64,000 nucleotides of DNA, from assembly GCF_000143415.4 (NCBI RefSeq), contig NW_003314268.1, positions 3,844,039 through 3,908,038 of the forward strand, written 5' to 3'. Source of the DNA: Selaginella moellendorffii (taxonomy: Eukaryota > Streptophyta > Lycopodiopsida > Selaginellales > Selaginellaceae). A program made the position numbers and the translations under genes. Below, in pieces: positions 1 through 9,438 of this stretch. Numbering within the stretch: position 1 is the stretch's first letter; every line of letters begins with the position of its first letter. The notes beneath the pieces are model-generated. The model did not search any database, was not told the DNA's origin, and saw nothing but the letters and a program-made list of their open reading frames with translations.

Positions 1-564
1 GGTGGTGTTGAGGATGCTCAAACCAGGTAAGCTTTTAGATGATTCTTTGTATAAGCTTGATACGAATGTTTCCCTGTTCTCCTGGCAGTATGGTGGCGGG
101 ATTTGGATCTGGTGCGTGCCTTTCGATCGCGAGCGGCATTGGAGGCGAGAATCCAGTGGCGTCTGCTGTCACTACTGGCTTATCTTTCGGCCTTATTCAA
201 GCAGCGATGTTCAAGGTCTGTAAATTCTGCCGATTGGGAGTTTGTCATCCGTTCCTCTTTCCAGGTGACGCAAAAGTTTTACCAACCTCCGGGAGATGAC
301 ATTCAATACCTGCGATCCAAGAACATGCTACGAGTACTTGGACTGGAAAAGTACGAGAAGAACTTTAAGAAGGGCTATCTTACCGATGAAACTCTTCCCT
401 TGCTCACGGACAGGTCCGTCGCTACTCTGCCTATTATTTCTTGTTTCTGTGCTCATATCTCTTATATGCCTTTCAGTGCACTCAGGGACGTGAAGATTCC
501 ACCGGGACCAAGGCTTTTAATCCTGCACCACATCGAAAGGTCCGGCCGAGGTCATATAGTTTAA
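1..564 (+). CDS. HP30-like Tim17/Tim22 (PRAT) import protein with C-terminal SAM domain, 3' part
   Basis: Only the last four exons are in the window: 1-26, 89-215, 265-413 and 477-564, with GT-AG borders and closed phases. Exons 1-2 encode the end of a Tim17/22/23 (PRAT) membrane domain with the glycine-rich stretch MVAGFGSGACLS and a following hydrophobic helix. Exons 3-4 encode a SAM domain (YLRSKNMLRVLGLEKY through PPGPRLLILHHI). The Tim17 plus SAM combination is typical of the plant HP30 proteins, which are placed in the chloroplast inner envelope or mitochondrial inner membrane and take part in import of proteins lacking a classical transit peptide. The donor after 215 (GTCTGT) is weak but keeps the frame. 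The start and first membrane helices lie upstream of the window. Family assignment is firm; the target organelle cannot be decided here. Confidence 0.85.
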
Positions 565-1803
565 AATTCATTCTTCTCACGATCGCCCACTGCAGAAATC
601 TAGACGTCGCGAGGAGGGAATAAAGGGAATACATTCTTGTACAATCACGATTTGTGCTGTGACGAGAGAAGTTTGAGGAACGCAAAGTTTTGATTTGGAG
701 GAGGATAATTGTTTGTGGCTGGTTGGCTGATACACGAGCAAAAAAACTTATTTCACGGAGAAGCAAACAACGAAGCAAAGGATTTTCACGCCACGAATCA
801 CGATGGGCGATTAATTTGGAGGAGATCAATCGAAATCCTTCCTCCATCCATCGCTTGCATCGCATCAAAGAAGCAACAAAAACAACACGGAAAAACCTGA
901 GAGTGAAAGACAGGCTCCATGAATGCGCTCCGCACGGCCCTCGAAGCGTGGCATTGAATGGCCAAGGCTGGAATTATTACCACATCAAGTTGTCAACTTT
1001 TAAAACGAGCTAGAGCTCGGATCAATGGCTGGATGGATGGATGGATGGAACCCTCCAATGAGGTAGCGTTTTACCTTTTTATACCTTACCCGGGGGTAAA
1101 AACGGGCAGGGATTTCCGCAACGGAATGCGCGATTCCCGGGCGGGAATGTGTCTAAGGTTTAGGGTTTATCAGATCTGTGCGCTTGTTTTTAGTCGCGTG
1201 TTTCAGCTGATTCGGTGCCAAATGCGAGGAATCTAGCAGCGGCGGCAGCAGCAAACGATTCTTCCGCCTCAGCAGATGCCAGTTCCACGATTCGCAGTAG
1301 CGGCGCCAGATAATCTTCGTGTTTCTCCGCATTTCTCAAGGTAATCTTCCCATTCGCGAATCGCGACGCCGAGAGCTGTGGTTGCGGGCATTGATTCTCG
1401 CTCTCTAGATTCACAAGGGCCCGGGCTAGATTGGTAAATCGTCCTCCAGGTACCGGACAGTGGTGGGAAAAAGAATTAAGAACAGGGAGATAGGGCTTGC
1501 TTGCGCTGGAGGCATCTGGTAGAATATAAGGCAGGGCAGGTGCTCACAGGATTCTTTCCTCTTCTTTTTTCTCCTTTTTTCTTTCTCTTGGGGGCTTGCT
1601 TTATGAATGTAGCCAGAGCTATTCCCGCTGTTAGTTCCTTGCTGCAGTACTACCGCGAGATTCAATGGGATTGAGTAGCGGCCTTTGTGGACGAATGGCA
1701 AGGCCACCAAGTTTTACTGCTGCTGCTGCTGCTATTACCATCTTCTCCAAAGAGGCAAGATCTGCGGCGACGTTACTACACTCTCCTGGGATCTCTCTCG
1801 GCT
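565..1803. other. Intergenic / UTR stretch
   Basis: No convincing gene. It holds the 3' UTR of the HP30-like gene and the promoter and 5' UTR of the receptor kinase. A short (ATGG)n repeat lies at about 1024-1046 and a (CTG)n run at 1717-1734. A 49-codon reading frame starting at 1695 (begins MARPPSFTAAAAAITIF) overlaps the 5' leader of the kinase gene and could be an upstream ORF, but nothing else supports it. Confidence 0.5.
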
Positions 1804-4153
1804 ATGCTGGGAGGTCTGGCTCTACTGCTAGAAGCTGCTGGTAATGACGAAGATCAAGTAGAGCGGGATGGTGGTGGCGATGGAGCTTGGTGCGTAAAGC
1901 ACCATCATGGCGACCCGAGAATCATGGACGAAGTGCAAAGAGGAACAAGATGGAGGAGGATATTTCTCTCATTGGTGGTGTCTGCCGGGGCGGGCATCGT
2001 TTTGCTCTTCATTGCCTTCGGCATTATAGTCTCTGCCGCGGGACAGAGACGACACCAGCGCAGTAGCAGTGGACAAGGCAGGCTTTCTCTTCTCGAGGAG
2101 AAGCAAAACTGTGAGTAACATCAGCTCTTTTGTTTTGAGTTTCGAGTCACACTCTACTGAAAGCTCTCCTCTTGTTTGTTAGCGTTTGTAGCAACTTGTC
2201 CGGATGGATGGCTACGAGGACCGGCTGATCGATGCTTTATGCTCGTCAACGCGAGCAGCACTTGGGAGGAATCCGAGACGAGTTGCCGGAACAGGAGTGG
2301 TCATCTGGCCTCTATAACTTCAGATGCCGAGGTCGCGTTTGTCAAAAGCCACTGTACCGGTGTCTTTGATCCGTGCTGGGTCGGGGCTGTGATATCCAAC
2401 ACCAGCCGGGGAGTTTTGTGGAGGTGGAGTGACTGTCACGTACGCTGGAATTTTTCCTTCGCTTCCAGCAATTGCTCCAGCTCGGGTTGCGTTAACTTGG
2501 GAGAATACTGCTTGTCTGTGTCAAGCATGCACGGGCTTGTACGTGAGAACTGTGGAGACAGGCATAGATTCGTCTGTGTTCTTGCTACGAAAGGTAACTC
2601 GGCAAGTTTGTATCGATTCCTTGTCTCTAAGCTTTTTTCTCTTGACTTGGCTTTAGAGGGCGAATGTATACGAGCTACAAACCGCAAAGCGTACCTCATC
2701 GTACTTATAGCCGTAAGCTGTTTGATACTTGTCACGGCATTAGCGATTGTCATCTGGCTTCTAGTCTATAGAAGGAAGAGGAGGAGGAGGAGATCGAGAA
2801 GAGCGCCGTCGTCTTCCATGGTGCCGCTCTCCTCGCTCAGACTATTTACTCTGGACGAGCTTAGGATCGCCACCAACAATTTTGGGATGGAGAACAGGCT
2901 CCGGGGTAGCACTTTCAAGGGGATTCTCTCCGATGGCGTTTTGGTGGCTGTTAAGAAGCTGGAACGATCGAGCTTCCAAAGCCGGAAAGAGTTTCTAGCG
3001 GAGATGAACCGGATAGCGCGGCTGCGGCATCCAAGTCTGGTGGCGGTCATTGGATGCTGCTACGATCACGGCGAGCGATACATAGCCTACGAGTACATCG
3101 CGAATGGGCCGCTCGACCTCTGGCTGCACGACCCCGTCAGGAGAGGAACGCTGGACTGGAGAACGAGGATGCAAATTGCGGTCACCGCTGCTCAAGGCAT
3201 AGCGTAAGTAGTAACCTGGTTAGTTTCTCGTTTTCTTCGTTCTTTTTACGATTCAAGCGTTGCATGTAGGATAGTATTTCATCATATGCATCCGTTCTTT
3301 GACGATTCAATGTAGGATCCTTCATTCTTTGGTTTACTTGAGTATTGTAGCATCTGGTTTGACTGTTTTTCCGATTCGGTGATTGATCTTTGTTCATTTC
3401 TTTTTTCAGTACAAACCGCTGAGCGTGCCATGCTTGGCATCTAGAAAACTCCGGCTGGTTTCACTGATATGCTTGCGTTACTTCATTCCTTTTTCTCCCG
3501 TGTGGCACTAAGGACTTCGCTCTGGCAGATACTTGCACGACCAAGTGAAGCCTCATGTCATCCACAGGGACATCAAGGCGAGCAGCATTCTCCTCGACGA
3601 CAAGTTCCACGGCCGCGTCATGGGAGTGGGCCTGGCCAGCGTCGTGCCGTGGGAGGCCGCCTACGAGCGCACGGTGGTGGCAGGGACGCACGGCTACCTT
3701 GCCCCGGAGTTCGTCTACCGCAACGAGCTCACCACCAAGAGCGACGTCTACAGCTTCGGCGTGCTCATGCTGGAGCTCATCAGCGGCCGCAAGCCGGCCA
3801 TGCCAGTGGACGTGGTGGACTGGCAGACCATCTTCGAGTGGGCGACGCCACTGGTTCAGTCGCAGCAGCTGCAGGAGATCATTGATCCGTCGCTCACGTC
3901 GATTCCCGCCCCCGCACACATCCAGATGCTCGTGGATCTCATCTACAGCTGCACGCAGCACGTCGCGTCCATGAGGCCTCGGATGTCTTACGTTGTTCAT
4001 CAGCTCGATCAGCTCAAGGACGTGGAGAGCTTGCAGCCCAGGCAGCAGCAGCAGCAGCAAATACAAGAGGTGGTTTATCCCGCGAGAGATGCTCGCTCCA
4101 AAGAGCCGGCTCTCATCACAGTCCAGTCGGAGATCATGGAGTCTCTCTTCTAG
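1804..4153 (+). CDS. C-type lectin receptor-like (pseudo)kinase, At1g52310 type
   Basis: Four exons: 1804-2109, 2183-2593, 2657-3203 and 3529-4153. The product has an N-terminal hydrophobic anchor, a C-type lectin domain (starts CPDGWLRG, ends NCGDRHRFVCV), a transmembrane helix (YLIVLIAVSCLILV) followed by a basic stop-transfer run, and a protein kinase domain. The Lys of VAVKK and the HRD motif are present, but the glycine loop is degenerate (RGSTFKG), the HRDxKxxN Asn is Ser (HRDIKASS) and DFG reads GVG (MGVGLAS). The GVG change is, as I recall, shared by the Arabidopsis homologue, so the family probably signals as a pseudokinase or atypical kinase at the plasma membrane. Arabidopsis keeps the Asn, so this copy is further degraded. 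The C-terminus has a short poly-Gln run. The start is uncertain: 1804 is the first in-frame ATG and 1924 would leave a shorter signal anchor. The 63-bp intron 2 is in frame and stop-free. Confidence 0.88.
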
Positions 4154-4365
4154 GCTCTCAAGGTTCCATTGGAAGAAAGAACTCGTTATGGTAGAAAGGA
4201 GAAACTTTGTGCTTGACTTTATCCATTAACGCCAGAATTGTCATTGTTTCCTCTCAAATACTTTTCTCTTTTTCTTTCCTGTGATTATTTACTTTGCAGT
4301 AACTCTAGTCCGCATGCAAGCTATGTGGCCAAGAACTTTACCATGCAGACTTCCGGTTAACCCTC

Positions 4366-4372
4366 TATAAAT
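4366..4372 (+). promoter_or_regulatory. TATA box of the small secreted protein gene
   Basis: TATAAAT lies about 100 bp upstream of the ATG at 4468, in a sensible position for a start site near 4395. Confidence 0.55.
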
Positions 4373-4467
4373 TCACCGCGCTCGCTCCAGCTCTCCATCA
4401 AGCTCACGAGTTTCATCTCATTCGCTCTGTTGTTTTCTCTTTGGTTTCGATTCTCTAACTCCTCCAA

Positions 4468-4887
4468 ATGGCGTCGATCAAGTTCGTGGCTGCTGTCTTG
4501 GTGCTCATGGTGGTGGCCGCGGCGGCCATGCGCGACTGGAACGATTCCCCTCGCGACCGCCGCCGCGAGCGGGAGTGCCGCCAACTGCGCGGGCAGCTGC
4601 AGCAGTGCTCGCGCGACAGTCCCTCGCCCCAGTGCTGCAGTGTGGCGCGCCAGTACGTGGAGAGCAAAGGTTGCCGCCCTCGCGACATTGGAGCCGACCT
4701 CCTCCAGCACTGCCAGCAGCAGCAGCAGCAGCGAGGCGATGACGATGACGATCAGGAGCGCCGCCGCTACTACAACGACGACGATGATCGAGGTAAAGCC
4801 AGCTATAAACTTTCTTGGTCTTGATTTCTTCTTCATTGCTTTTGTTTTCCAGAGGTTCTCGACTTCATCCGTGGAGCATGGTTCTAG
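4468..4887 (+). CDS. Small secreted Cys-rich protein with poly-Gln and acidic tail
   Basis: Two exons, 4468-4792 and 4853-4887; the second adds the tail EVLDFIRGAWF before TAG. The first 20 residues form a signal peptide (MASIKFVAAVLVLMVVAAAA). The mature part has six cysteines in the order C-C-CC-C-C within about 50 residues, with many Arg and Gln, then a poly-Gln run and an Asp-rich stretch. The CC pair with flanking single Cys recalls the eight-cysteine fold of 2S albumins and lipid-transfer proteins, but two cysteines are missing, so I do not assign a family. It may be a lineage-specific secreted or storage-like protein. A TATA box sits upstream and an AATAAA signal at about 4937. Read-through of the intron gives an alternative C-terminus ending at about 4824. 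Confidence 0.65.
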
Positions 4888-5289
4888 ATCGTAGAGACTG
4901 TGGAGAGCATGAAAATGGATGGGAGCTGATCGCTCTAAATAAATGCTCAGACTTGGAGTAATAATAAGAATTTGTTTGTGTGACAGCTTTTTACATGAAA
5001 TATATCTAGAAAAATTAGTCGAATAAACAAAAAAATGTGTGATAGAATAGAAGCTTTCACAAACAAGTAAAGATGCTTCGAAAAAAGCTATGTGATCATT
5101 TATGCAGACCATCTGAAGAGCATGAAAATGCAATTGCACGATAACTAACTGTAAGGGATGGTGGCACAGATGGTCAGCACGTATATTTCATCGCTGGTGC
5201 AAACTTGAGGTCGAGACATTGCTTTTTCAAAAGAGGTTTCTTGATTAGTGCTATATATTTCGATCAAGCAACATATTTCAGTTTAGGTT

Positions 5290-6203
5290 GTAGATGAAAA
5301 CAATTCCCTCTCCTCTCGTTTTAAAGGAGCTCCTGAGTTTTAAAAACTCTCTTGTAGGAAACCAGGGTCTTATCTTCTGCAGGGACAGTATCAGTTCTTT
5401 GAATGAACTCTACAGGTTGATTCTGCGGATGGATTGTAGGTTAGCTTTAACGAAAAAGAGTAAGCATCAGGAAATCTGGGTGAGCAAACACAATTAAACA
5501 CAATTATCATCGTTCAGATGGATGCCACACTAAGATGGAAACTTGGTTATTAAGGAATGGGAATGCAGCTGGAGTGTATTGTGAGCCCCAGCCAGAATGT
5601 AGATCACCATCACTTTCATGCGTAACAATTGCTGACAAGCTCCATCAATCACTGAAGAATTCCTAAAATATAGCTGATTGTCAATCACAGATAAATTCCT
5701 TGCATATAAAGTCCTACCATTAGTCACTAATGAGTTCCTTGCATAGAATCTGCTATGATTGTTGACAACAAGCTGATAAAGTTCAAGTACTCAGTACATA
5801 TGCCTCCACAAAATGTCAATCTATTCGAATTGCTGGCAGCATCCACGGAAATTCGTCCAACAATTTCAGTGAGTGAGTCCCATACGTATGTGGGATGAAA
5901 ATTGAAGGGGATAGAGGGATCAGGATCACAGATTAGAAACTGATTGCTTATAACTAAAGGCGCATTCACGGACAAAATGAACTTCAGCCGTTGTTAAACT
6001 CTAAATTTAAAACTGACCTTCCTACTGAAATTAGATTATATTCATTATACGATTAATATGCCCAACAAGGTGTAAAATACTAATTTGGAACTGTGACAGA
6101 TTTCTGCGAAAGATGGTAAGAGGTTGAAGATGGTATGAGGGGGTTGACAAGCAACCCACAATAAAAGTAACACCAAAATAGTTGATACATCACAGTATAA
6201 CAT
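5290..6203. pseudogene. Broken GNA-type lectin gene with its C-terminal half inverted
   Basis: This is a decayed copy of the secreted lectin gene at 9439-10488. On the minus strand, 6203 down to about 5600 matches the N-terminal half: the start codon, the leader, the segment with NAPLVISNQFLIC and FNFHPTYV, and the SSVIDG repeats, with several frameshifts. On the plus strand, about 5290-5600 matches the C-terminal lectin half (SISSLNELYRLILRMDC, EIWVSKHN, AAGVYCEPQPEC). The two halves are therefore in opposite orientation, as if the 3' half had been inverted in place. No intact reading frame remains. It seems a relic of a tandem or segmental duplication of the lectin gene 4 kb downstream. Confidence 0.8.
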
Positions 6204-6703
6204 TTTGATTGGCTTAGTTTCATAATTCTAGAGATTTCTGGAAAACTATTTGGGTTAAAGCCTTTTCGTTTGCTTAAGGGCTATAGTATTACCCTTTTTT
6301 GTTAAAAGTAGGATTTAAAATCAAAATTTTTAGTTAATTAAAAATGGTTTAAAATACAGCATTAATCCATTTTAATTTGAGTTTAGTATGAATTTTATAT
6401 TTTTTGGTTTGTTTAAGCAACCCTAAAATATGACAATATTCTACCATCTAACGGTTGTTATTCTTTTAGATTAATCTTCTATTTATTATTTATAATATAA
6501 ACTTTCTTAAACACTTCTGATTAATCTTGCGTTTATAAATTATAGCTAAAGGTTTGAATAAGATTATTAGATTTAAATAATTTGTTGTCCGCTACATGCA
6601 CGTTTAATAGTATTGCTATTCATTTTTAGTATTATTTATTAATCGAATTGATCAATCAGAATTTTATAACTAAACAGAATAAAAGTAAATGTGGTAATTA
6701 AAA
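6204..6703. repeat. AT-rich spacer with a decayed MITE-like copy (about 6403-6600)
   Basis: No gene is seen. About 6403-6600 is related, in inverted orientation, to the element at 8833-9095: both hold a GGTTTG(C/T)TTAAGCAA-type end, an ACCATCTAACGGTTGTT-type block and paired TTAATCTT motifs. The copy is diverged and its ends are not sharp. Confidence 0.45.
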
Positions 6704-7294
6704 TCAAATATTTATTCTCTCTGGGCGTTGATTGACACGAACAACCCAAGGTTTCCCACTTGCACTCTGAACTTGAATTCTCCCAATCTTCTGGAGCGCA
6801 GCTGGAACATCCACCTCTCCACAGTTGGCAGCAATGGCGTCCAAGTGTGGCCGCAAATCTTCAAACAAGCTGTCCTTTCCATCGCTCATCTCAACCATGA
6901 AATTGGGAACCACCAGCCCGTTCCCCGGCTGCTTGTCAAAAGCCGTCTCAGTGTCATCAAGCCACACCACCCTCGCTAAATCGCGTCCGAATGCTTGGGC
7001 GCTCAGATCTTTGCTCCTGGTAGGGCACGATTCCCTGCTAAGCCTCTGGGAGATCAAAGTTCCCGTGGGATCCAGCTTGTCCGCTATGCCATTCACATAA
7101 GGCTCGTAGTTGTAGGAAAAGATGACAATCTCATACAGCTTTGCCATGTCTCGCAGGAATTTGTCAAGGCCCGGACGTTTGTAGACGGCATAGCCCTCAA
7201 CTACCATGTCAGCTCCCATACCTGAGGAGTTTTTGAGCCTACGAGCGCAAATCAGCGTTCCATCGAGATCCAGCACCAGAGTTGGCTTGCCCAT
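6704..7294 (-). CDS. FCP1/NIF-type HAD phosphatase-like protein (TIM50-like)
   Basis: A single exon of 196 codons starts at ATG 7294; the open frame continues upstream only through a TTG. The HAD signature DLDGTL stands at residues 9-14 with both catalytic aspartates, followed by KRPGLDKFLRDMAKLYEIVIFS (motif II region) and VVWLDD near the second acidic motif, which is the layout of FCP1/SCP homology domains. The sequence resembles the intermembrane-space domain of the mitochondrial import subunit TIM50, but the transit peptide and membrane anchor usual for TIM50 are absent, so it may be a soluble paralogue, a truncated copy or a phosphatase of another function. Only 66 bp separate its ATG from the stop of the mS34-like gene upstream on the same strand, with a TATAAAT in between. 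Confidence 0.7.
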   Translation of the reverse strand: MGKPTLVLDLDGTLICARRLKNSSGMGADMVVEGYAVYKRPGLDKFLRDMAKLYEIVIFSYNYEPYVNGIADKLDPTGTLISQRLSRESCPTRSKDLSAQAFGRDLARVVWLDDTETAFDKQPGNGLVVPNFMVEMSDGKDSLFEDLRPHLDAIAANCGEVDVPAALQKIGRIQVQSASGKPWVVRVNQRPERINI

Positions 7295-7360
7295 TGTTAG
7301 GTTTCTACCCAATAGAGCTTTGTAATTTATAAGGAAGTAAACCTTTTCTAATCCCTTTTG

Positions 7361-7931
7361 TTATTTGTTCTTCGCTGAGGCTTGCCTTCTTTCTCTGGCT
7401 CTTTTCTGCAAGCAAACGAAAGATTGGAAGATTTTGACATTGTAGCGGAGCTTACCCTGCAGTCTGCGACCATCTGCGGCATTCTCTGCATAATCTCGGC
7501 AGTGGTCTTCCTCCTGAAATCGCGAATCAAGCAAAGCATTTGGAAGAGTTTGATGCAAACCTCTCGGCAGAGATCCTGTCGCCCTTGTGACCCTTCATCA
7601 CGTTCCTCATCTCCTTGCGTGGCTTATCGTAAGGCCAGTCTCTACACGAGCAAAAGTCCCAATGGGGAAAAGGAAGGGCGAAGAACAAAAGAAGAACTGA
7701 GAAAGAGTAGAGAAATGTGAGAAAATCTTACCCTCCCGCGAGCAGCACTTCCCTCTTGATCTTGGCCCTCTGGCGAGCGCTGATCTGCAGCGGCTTCCAG
7801 CGGTGATCCTCCCAGTAGCCCCACACGCCCTTCTTGAGCTCCTCGCCCCATCGCTTGAGCTTCTCCACGGGCATCTGTGGCGCCGGCATTGACGCTATGC
7901 GCTTCATCCACTCCGCTCGCCCGCCCCCCAT
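7361..7931 (-). CDS. Mitochondrial small-subunit ribosomal protein mS34-like
   Basis: Four exons on the minus strand: 7931-7732, 7641-7561, 7513-7456 and 7405-7361, giving 127 residues; two of the introns are only 47 and 50 bp. Features seen are WGEELKKGVWGYWEDHRWKP, ARQRAKIKREVLLAG, DWPYDKPRKEMRNVMKGHK and a basic helical C-terminus (KRARERRQASAKNK). This arrangement matches, from memory, the plant proteins annotated as 28S ribosomal protein S34, a mitoribosome small-subunit component. No transit peptide is obvious apart from a basic, Ala/Pro-containing N-terminus. The name rests on recall of the family motif and not on a search, so the exact family should be treated as probable. Confidence 0.6.
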
Positions 7932-7977
7932 TCTCTCTTACCAAGAATTAGGGTTTATCAGTTGTATGAAGGCAATG

Positions 7978-8080
7978 GCTGCTGCAGCAAGAAAGAACTC
8001 CAAACGCCATGTTTTTGTTCTTCTTTTCTCTTATCGTTTTTATCCAGGCCCAAAGAGGACTGTTTAATCAGATGTGTACG
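7978..8080 (+). pseudogene. Duplicated fragment of the S28 peptidase gene (intron 6 / exon 7)
   Basis: About 100 bp here match 14080-14185 of the S28 peptidase gene, including the exon 6 end, the intron with the run CGCCATGTTTTTGTTCTT, the acceptor and the exon 7 start (coding AQRGLFNQMC against AQSGRFNQLC). It lies directly upstream of the mS34-like start on the opposite strand, so a captured gene fragment may now be part of that promoter or 5' UTR. Confidence 0.75.
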
Positions 8081-8090
8081 GTTTAACGAG

Positions 8091-8832
8091 CTCCCGAGCG
8101 CGTCCAGTTCTGGAGCTAGATTCCCTGGCCTCAAGCCGAGCAATTGTGAACTGGTTTGATCAAAACAATCTTGAGTACAAGATCGCCAAACTTTTGTCTT
8201 GAGTTGACGGCCTACAGTTGTTCCAGTCACCGAGTGATCCACTCTGTCTCGGTGGCCGCTGGGACGGGGCCCCATCGTCCCCATCGCCCGCCCCAATCGC
8301 CAGCGGATTGTGAAAGTTGTTGTGGACTGTGTCTTATTTGGGATCTGGGTGCTGCATGACTTACGCTCTTTCTCCTGCCTTGAGTTTTCTTTCCAGAATT
8401 TTTAAACATGGTTTCCCTAGCAATGGCTGTGATGGCATTGGCGTAAAGCTGTCTTGTAATTTGAAAAATGTTGTTAGGCTAGATCAACGGGAGTGTGATC
8501 ACTTTGGGCTCCATTCTGGCTTATGTTGTACTGGGCATTGGGCCTCACAAGACGGTGGATCATCCTGGACGTTGAGTAGATTGCGATCTAGAGCTGGAGC
8601 AAAGTTTCACACCAAAAGCAGGGTGAGCTTGCTAGATTGTGAGCTTTGCCAGCTGTAAAAGGTCAAAGCGGCTATTATAGTGCGGCTATTTGCACCTCAT
8701 TCAAATTTGAGAACCCAGCGGTGGGAAAGAAAGTTTTGGCTTTAATTTGATCTTAAATTAATAGTTAAAATCAGTATTCTTTGATGTTGATTTCCTGTAT
8801 AAATAAATTGTTACATGTTGCATGTAGCACGC
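8091..8832. other. Intergenic stretch, no gene seen
   Basis: Open frames here are short and compositionally unconvincing. GC content falls from 8650 onward. I see no repeat or RNA gene. Confidence 0.4.
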
Positions 8833-9095
8833 TTGGTTTGCTTAATAGTAGATCAAATAAAATTTATGTTTGTAATTTATAAACACAAGATTAATCTTAT
8901 TGTATATCAACCATTAGATAATAAAATAAAAAAGAATATACTAGAAAGCGTTTAAGAAAGTTTATAAATTATAAATATAAAATTAATCTAAATGAATCAC
9001 AACCATTAGATGTAGAATATCCTAGAATATTTAAGCATATTCTAGATATATCCACTCCAATCTCTTTACAGGTTTGCTTAACTTAAGCAAACCAA
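8833..9095. mobile_element. MITE-like element with inverted ends and an internal 23-bp palindrome
   Basis: A 13-bp terminal inverted repeat TTGGTTTGCTTAA (8833-8845) / TTAAGCAAACCAA (9083-9095) bounds an AT-rich 263-bp stretch without coding potential. The right end forms a perfect 11-bp stem hairpin with one central base (9071-9093). Internal TTAATCTT and AACCATTAGAT motifs recur in inverted order. Related decayed sequence lies at 6403-6600 and a fragment at about 11655-11720. No clear target duplication is visible. Confidence 0.6.
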
Positions 9096-9438
9096 AAATA
9101 GGGAAAAGATAGTTTGTGAATTTAAGTTTTATATTTCTTACTTTTTTCCTCGCAGGCTTTGCTTTGCCAATAGCATTGTGGAAGCTCAAACAGATTTAGC
9201 AAGTTGGTTTGATCTTAAAGCAATAGTCTTGGCTCAAGGATTGATCACTCCCCTTGGACTTGGGATCTTGTGAAGTAAGATGCAGCTCCTGAGCCTGGTT
9301 GCAAGGAAGTTTAATAATGAGGTTCAAGCCTCTCTCATCTTATTCAAACAATTGAATACCTTTAGAGGCATTAATCTTATTATACATATGGTGGCAAAAG
9401 TTAAACATCAAAACCTAGCCTCTTCAAGAAACTGTGAT

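Noticed and set aside
3461-4066. Minus-strand frame of 201 codons over the kinase exon
   Set aside because: Antisense shadow of the kinase domain; His/Leu/Val-rich.
8317-8658. 113-codon plus-strand frame
   Set aside because: Starts without good context, Cys/Ser-rich without a pattern, no homologous copy in the window.
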